DNA from: Lolliginicoccus suaedae
GTDB taxonomy: Bacteria; Actinomycetota; Actinomycetes; Mycobacteriales; Mycobacteriaceae
Length of the DNA: 64,000 nt
Assembly: GCF_008312885.1 (NCBI RefSeq)
Contig: NZ_VSSO01000001.1
Location: 248,001-312,000, forward strand
Reading direction: 5' to 3'
Of the stretch, positions 61,864 to 64,000 are shown one piece after another. The position numbers and the translations under genes are program-made. How positions within the stretch are numbered: position 1 is the first letter of the stretch; every line of letters begins with the position of its first letter. A model generated the notes under the pieces. The model was given only the letters and a program-made list of their open reading frames with translations. It did not search any database and was not told the origin of the DNA.

Positions 61864-64000
61864 GTGATACTGCTGCTATCGACCTCGGACACCGACCTGC
61901 TGTCGGCTCGCGCGAGCGGATCCGGGTTCAGGCTAGCGAACCCCGCGCGGCTCGACCTGGCGGAGGTGCCGGGCCTGCTGGAGGGCGCTGACCTCGTGGT
62001 GCTGCGCATCCTGGGCGGCAAGCGCGCGTGGGAGGACGGCATCGACGCGGTGCTCGCGTCGGGATTGCCTGTCGTGGTGGTCAGCGGCGAGATCGCGCCG
62101 GACGCGGAGCTGATGGAGCTATCCACGGTGGCGGCCGGAGTGGCTGCCCAGGCGCACAACTATCTCGCGCAGGGCGGCCCGGCGAACCTGGAGCAACTGC
62201 ACAATTTCCTTTCCGACACGGTGCTGCTGACCGGCCTGGGCTTCGAGGATCCGCAGGCCTTGCCGGACTGGGGCTACCTCGAGCGCAATCCGGCGGAGCT
62301 GCCCGCGGACGTGCCGACGGTGACGGTGCTGTACTACCGGGCACAGCATCTCGCGGGCAACACCGGCTATGTGCATGCGCTGTGCGATGCGATCGAGGCC
62401 GCGGGCGCGCATGCGGTGCCGATCTATTGCGCATCGCTGCGCGCGGCGTCCCCGGCGCTGCTCGATGCGCTCGGGCAGTCCGATGCGATGGTGGTGACGG
62501 TGCTCGCGGCCGGGGGCACCAAGCCAGCGTCGGCGGGGGCCGGTGGTGATGACGAGTCGTGGGATGTCACCGAGCTTGCCGCGCTGGACATCCCGATCCT
62601 GCAGGGGCTGTGCCTGACGTCGCCGCGGGCGCAGTGGGAGGCCAGCGATGATGGCCTGACACCGCTGGATGTGGCCACGCAGGTGGCGGTGCCGGAGTTC
62701 GACGGCCGGATCATCACGGTTCCGTTCTCCTTCAAGGAGATCGACGACGAGGGCTTGTCGACGTATGTGCCCGATCCCGAGCGGGCCGCCCGGGTGGCGG
62801 GCATCGCGGTCAATCATGCGAGGCTGGGTCGCATCAGCCCGTATCGCAAGCGTGTTGTGCTGATGCTGTCGGCGTACCCGACCAAGCATGCGCGGATCGG
62901 CAACGCGGTGGGCCTCGATACGCCCGCTAGCGCGATCGCGCTGATGCAGGCGATGCGCGAGGCCGGCTATGACCTGGGGCCCGAGCAGGGTGCCGAGGCC
63001 ATTCCCGGCCTGGCCCAGCGTGATGGCGACGCTTTCATTCATGCCCTGATCGCGGCGGGCGGGCAGGATCCGGACTGGCTGACCGAGGAGCAGCTCGGCG
63101 CGAGGCCGGTGCGACTGTCGGCGAAGAAGTACCGCAAGTGGTTCTCGACGCTGCCCGCGACGCTGCGCGAGGCCGTCGAGGAGCATTGGGGCCCAGCCCC
63201 GGGCGAGCTGTTCGTCGACCGCTCGCAGGATCCGAAGGGCGAGATCGTCATCGCGGCGATGCGCTTCGGCAACCTCGTCATCATGGTGCAGCCACCACGT
63301 GGCTTCGGGGCGAACCCGGTGGCGATCTACCACGATCCTGACCTGCCGCCGAGCCACCACTATCTCGCTGCCTACCACTGGCTCGCCGCGAGCGAGGACA
63401 ACGGCGGGTTCGGCGCGCACGCGCTGATCCACCTCGGCAAGCACGGAAACCTCGAGTGGCTGCCCGGCAAGACCCTCGGGCTCTCCGCGGAGTGCGCCAC
63501 CGACGCTGCTATCGGCGACCTGCCGGTGATCTATCCGTTCCTCGTCAACGATCCCGGCGAGGGCACCCAGGCCAAGCGGCGCATCCACGCCACGCTTGTT
63601 GACCACCTCATCCCGCCGATGGCCCGCGCCGAGACCTACGGCGACATCCAGCGGCTCGAGCAGCTCCTCGACGAGCACTCGAACATCTCCGCGCTCGACC
63701 CGGCCAAGCTGCCCGCGATCCGCCAGCAGATCTGGACGCTGATGCAGGCCGCCCGCATGGACAGCGACCTCGGGCTCGAGCAGCGCCCCGATGACACCGA
63801 GTTCGACGACATGCTCATGCACGTCGACGGCTGGCTCTGCGAGATCAAGGACGTGCAGATCCGCGACGGCCTGCACATCCTCGGGCGGCGGCCTCGCGGC
63901 GACGAGGAGGTCGATCTCGTCCTCGCGATGCTGCGGGCCCGGCAGATGTGGGGCGGCGAGCAGTCCGTTCCGGGCCTGCGCGAGGCCCTGGGCCTGAGCG
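61864..64000 (+). CDS. cobN: Aerobic cobaltochelatase subunit CobN, 3' end outside window
   Basis: The first 712 residues are visible and open at the window edge; the family is about 1200-1400 long. It starts VILLLSTSDTDLLSARASGS and has LMLSAYPTKHARIGNAVGLD, VIMVQPPRGFGANPVAIYHD and the signature HLGKHGNLEWLPGKTLGLSA. CobN is the large subunit that, with CobS and CobT or ChlID-like partners, inserts Co2+ into hydrogenobyrinate a,c-diamide with ATP. GTG 61864 is the start. The upstream 170 bp show no convincing B12-box, so no cobalamin riboswitch is called. Confidence 0.95.
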   Translation, partial: MILLLSTSDTDLLSARASGSGFRLANPARLDLAEVPGLLEGADLVVLRILGGKRAWEDGIDAVLASGLPVVVVSGEIAPDAELMELSTVAAGVAAQAHNYLAQGGPANLEQLHNFLSDTVLLTGLGFEDPQALPDWGYLERNPAELPADVPTVTVLYYRAQHLAGNTGYVHALCDAIEAAGAHAVPIYCASLRAASPALLDALGQSDAMVVTVLAAGGTKPASAGAGGDDESWDVTELAALDIPILQGLCLTSPRAQWEASDDGLTPLDVATQVAVPEFDGRIITVPFSFKEIDDEGLSTYVPDPERAARVAGIAVNHARLGRISPYRKRVVLMLSAYPTKHARIGNAVGLDTPASAIALMQAMREAGYDLGPEQGAEAIPGLAQRDGDAFIHALIAAGGQDPDWLTEEQLGARPVRLSAKKYRKWFSTLPATLREAVEEHWGPAPGELFVDRSQDPKGEIVIAAMRFGNLVIMVQPPRGFGANPVAIYHDPDLPPSHHYLAAYHWLAASEDNGGFGAHALIHLGKHGNLEWLPGKTLGLSAECATDAAIGDLPVIYPFLVNDPGEGTQAKRRIHATLVDHLIPPMARAETYGDIQRLEQLLDEHSNISALDPAKLPAIRQQIWTLMQAARMDSDLGLEQRPDDTEFDDMLMHVDGWLCEIKDVQIRDGLHILGRRPRGDEEVDLVLAMLRARQMWGGEQSVPGLREALGLS

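Overview
The window is very GC-rich with strong G/C third-position bias. It shows hallmarks of a mycolic-acid-group actinobacterium (Mycobacteriales, outside or beside Mycobacterium). The block F420-dependent biliverdin reductase / DprE2-like SDR / cobL / cobM / cobK has the gene content and order I recall for M. tuberculosis Rv2074-Rv2070c. There are also relatives of GabD2, SthA and BacA (Rv1819c). Many genes start directly at a likely transcription start, with an xAnnnT -10 box 6-7 nt before ATG/GTG, as in mycobacterial leaderless mRNAs. I cannot name the genus.

Layout. 1-3.4 kb: end of an M24 aminopeptidase, a membrane-anchored DsbA-like protein and an MFS transporter-ArsR pair under an operator/leaderless promoter, with an SOS-box-like site upstream. 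3.5-7.5 kb: F420 reductase divergent from the SDR-cobLMK operon. 7.6-12.7 kb: a Tat-exported DUF1906 protein, an MFS transporter and a three-gene surface operon resembling WxL/DUF916 systems. 12.8-16.6 kb: PucR regulator divergent from SDR-GabD2. 16.7-29.3 kb: hypothetical proteins, SthA transhydrogenase, a NUDIX protein, two multi-TM proteins, a class A PBP, a patatin and a small-multidrug-export family protein. 29.6-36.5 kb: several very small proteins, a Rieske lipoprotein, a haloalkane dehalogenase, an S4-domain protein, PEP carboxylase and a PaiB-like flavoprotein. 36.5-42.3 kb: a SAM methyltransferase, a Cys-rich possible nuclease, a lipoprotein and a MerR-FkbM-HelD operon. 42.4-50.8 kb: amidase, HIU hydrolase, HtpG, two related small secreted proteins and the BacA-type B12/peptide importer. 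51-61 kb: GNAT, CPA2 antiporter with a UBP zinc finger, PhoD-like phosphatase, RNase HI, DUF3754 protein, subtilase and cobG. 61-64 kb: a frameshifted GNAT and the start of cobN.

Connections. The aerobic cobalamin genes lie in two blocks about 52 kb apart (cobLMK; cobG and cobN), with a B12-importer homologue between them. cobH and cobIJ are not in the window. Redox and cofactor genes recur (F420 reductase, SthA, DsbA-like, Rieske).

Non-coding structure. I see three families of dispersed intergenic palindromes. Family A (arm AAACGCGATAGAAGC, 3 copies) sits only at convergent gene ends, and one copy supplies a stop codon. Family B (arm GTGCGAAAAGCGACA with a conserved loop, 4 copies) occurs in every gene context. 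Family C (arm GTGGAAAC, 2 copies) lies in intergenic spacers. No tRNA, rRNA, CRISPR array, IS element or integrase was recognised.
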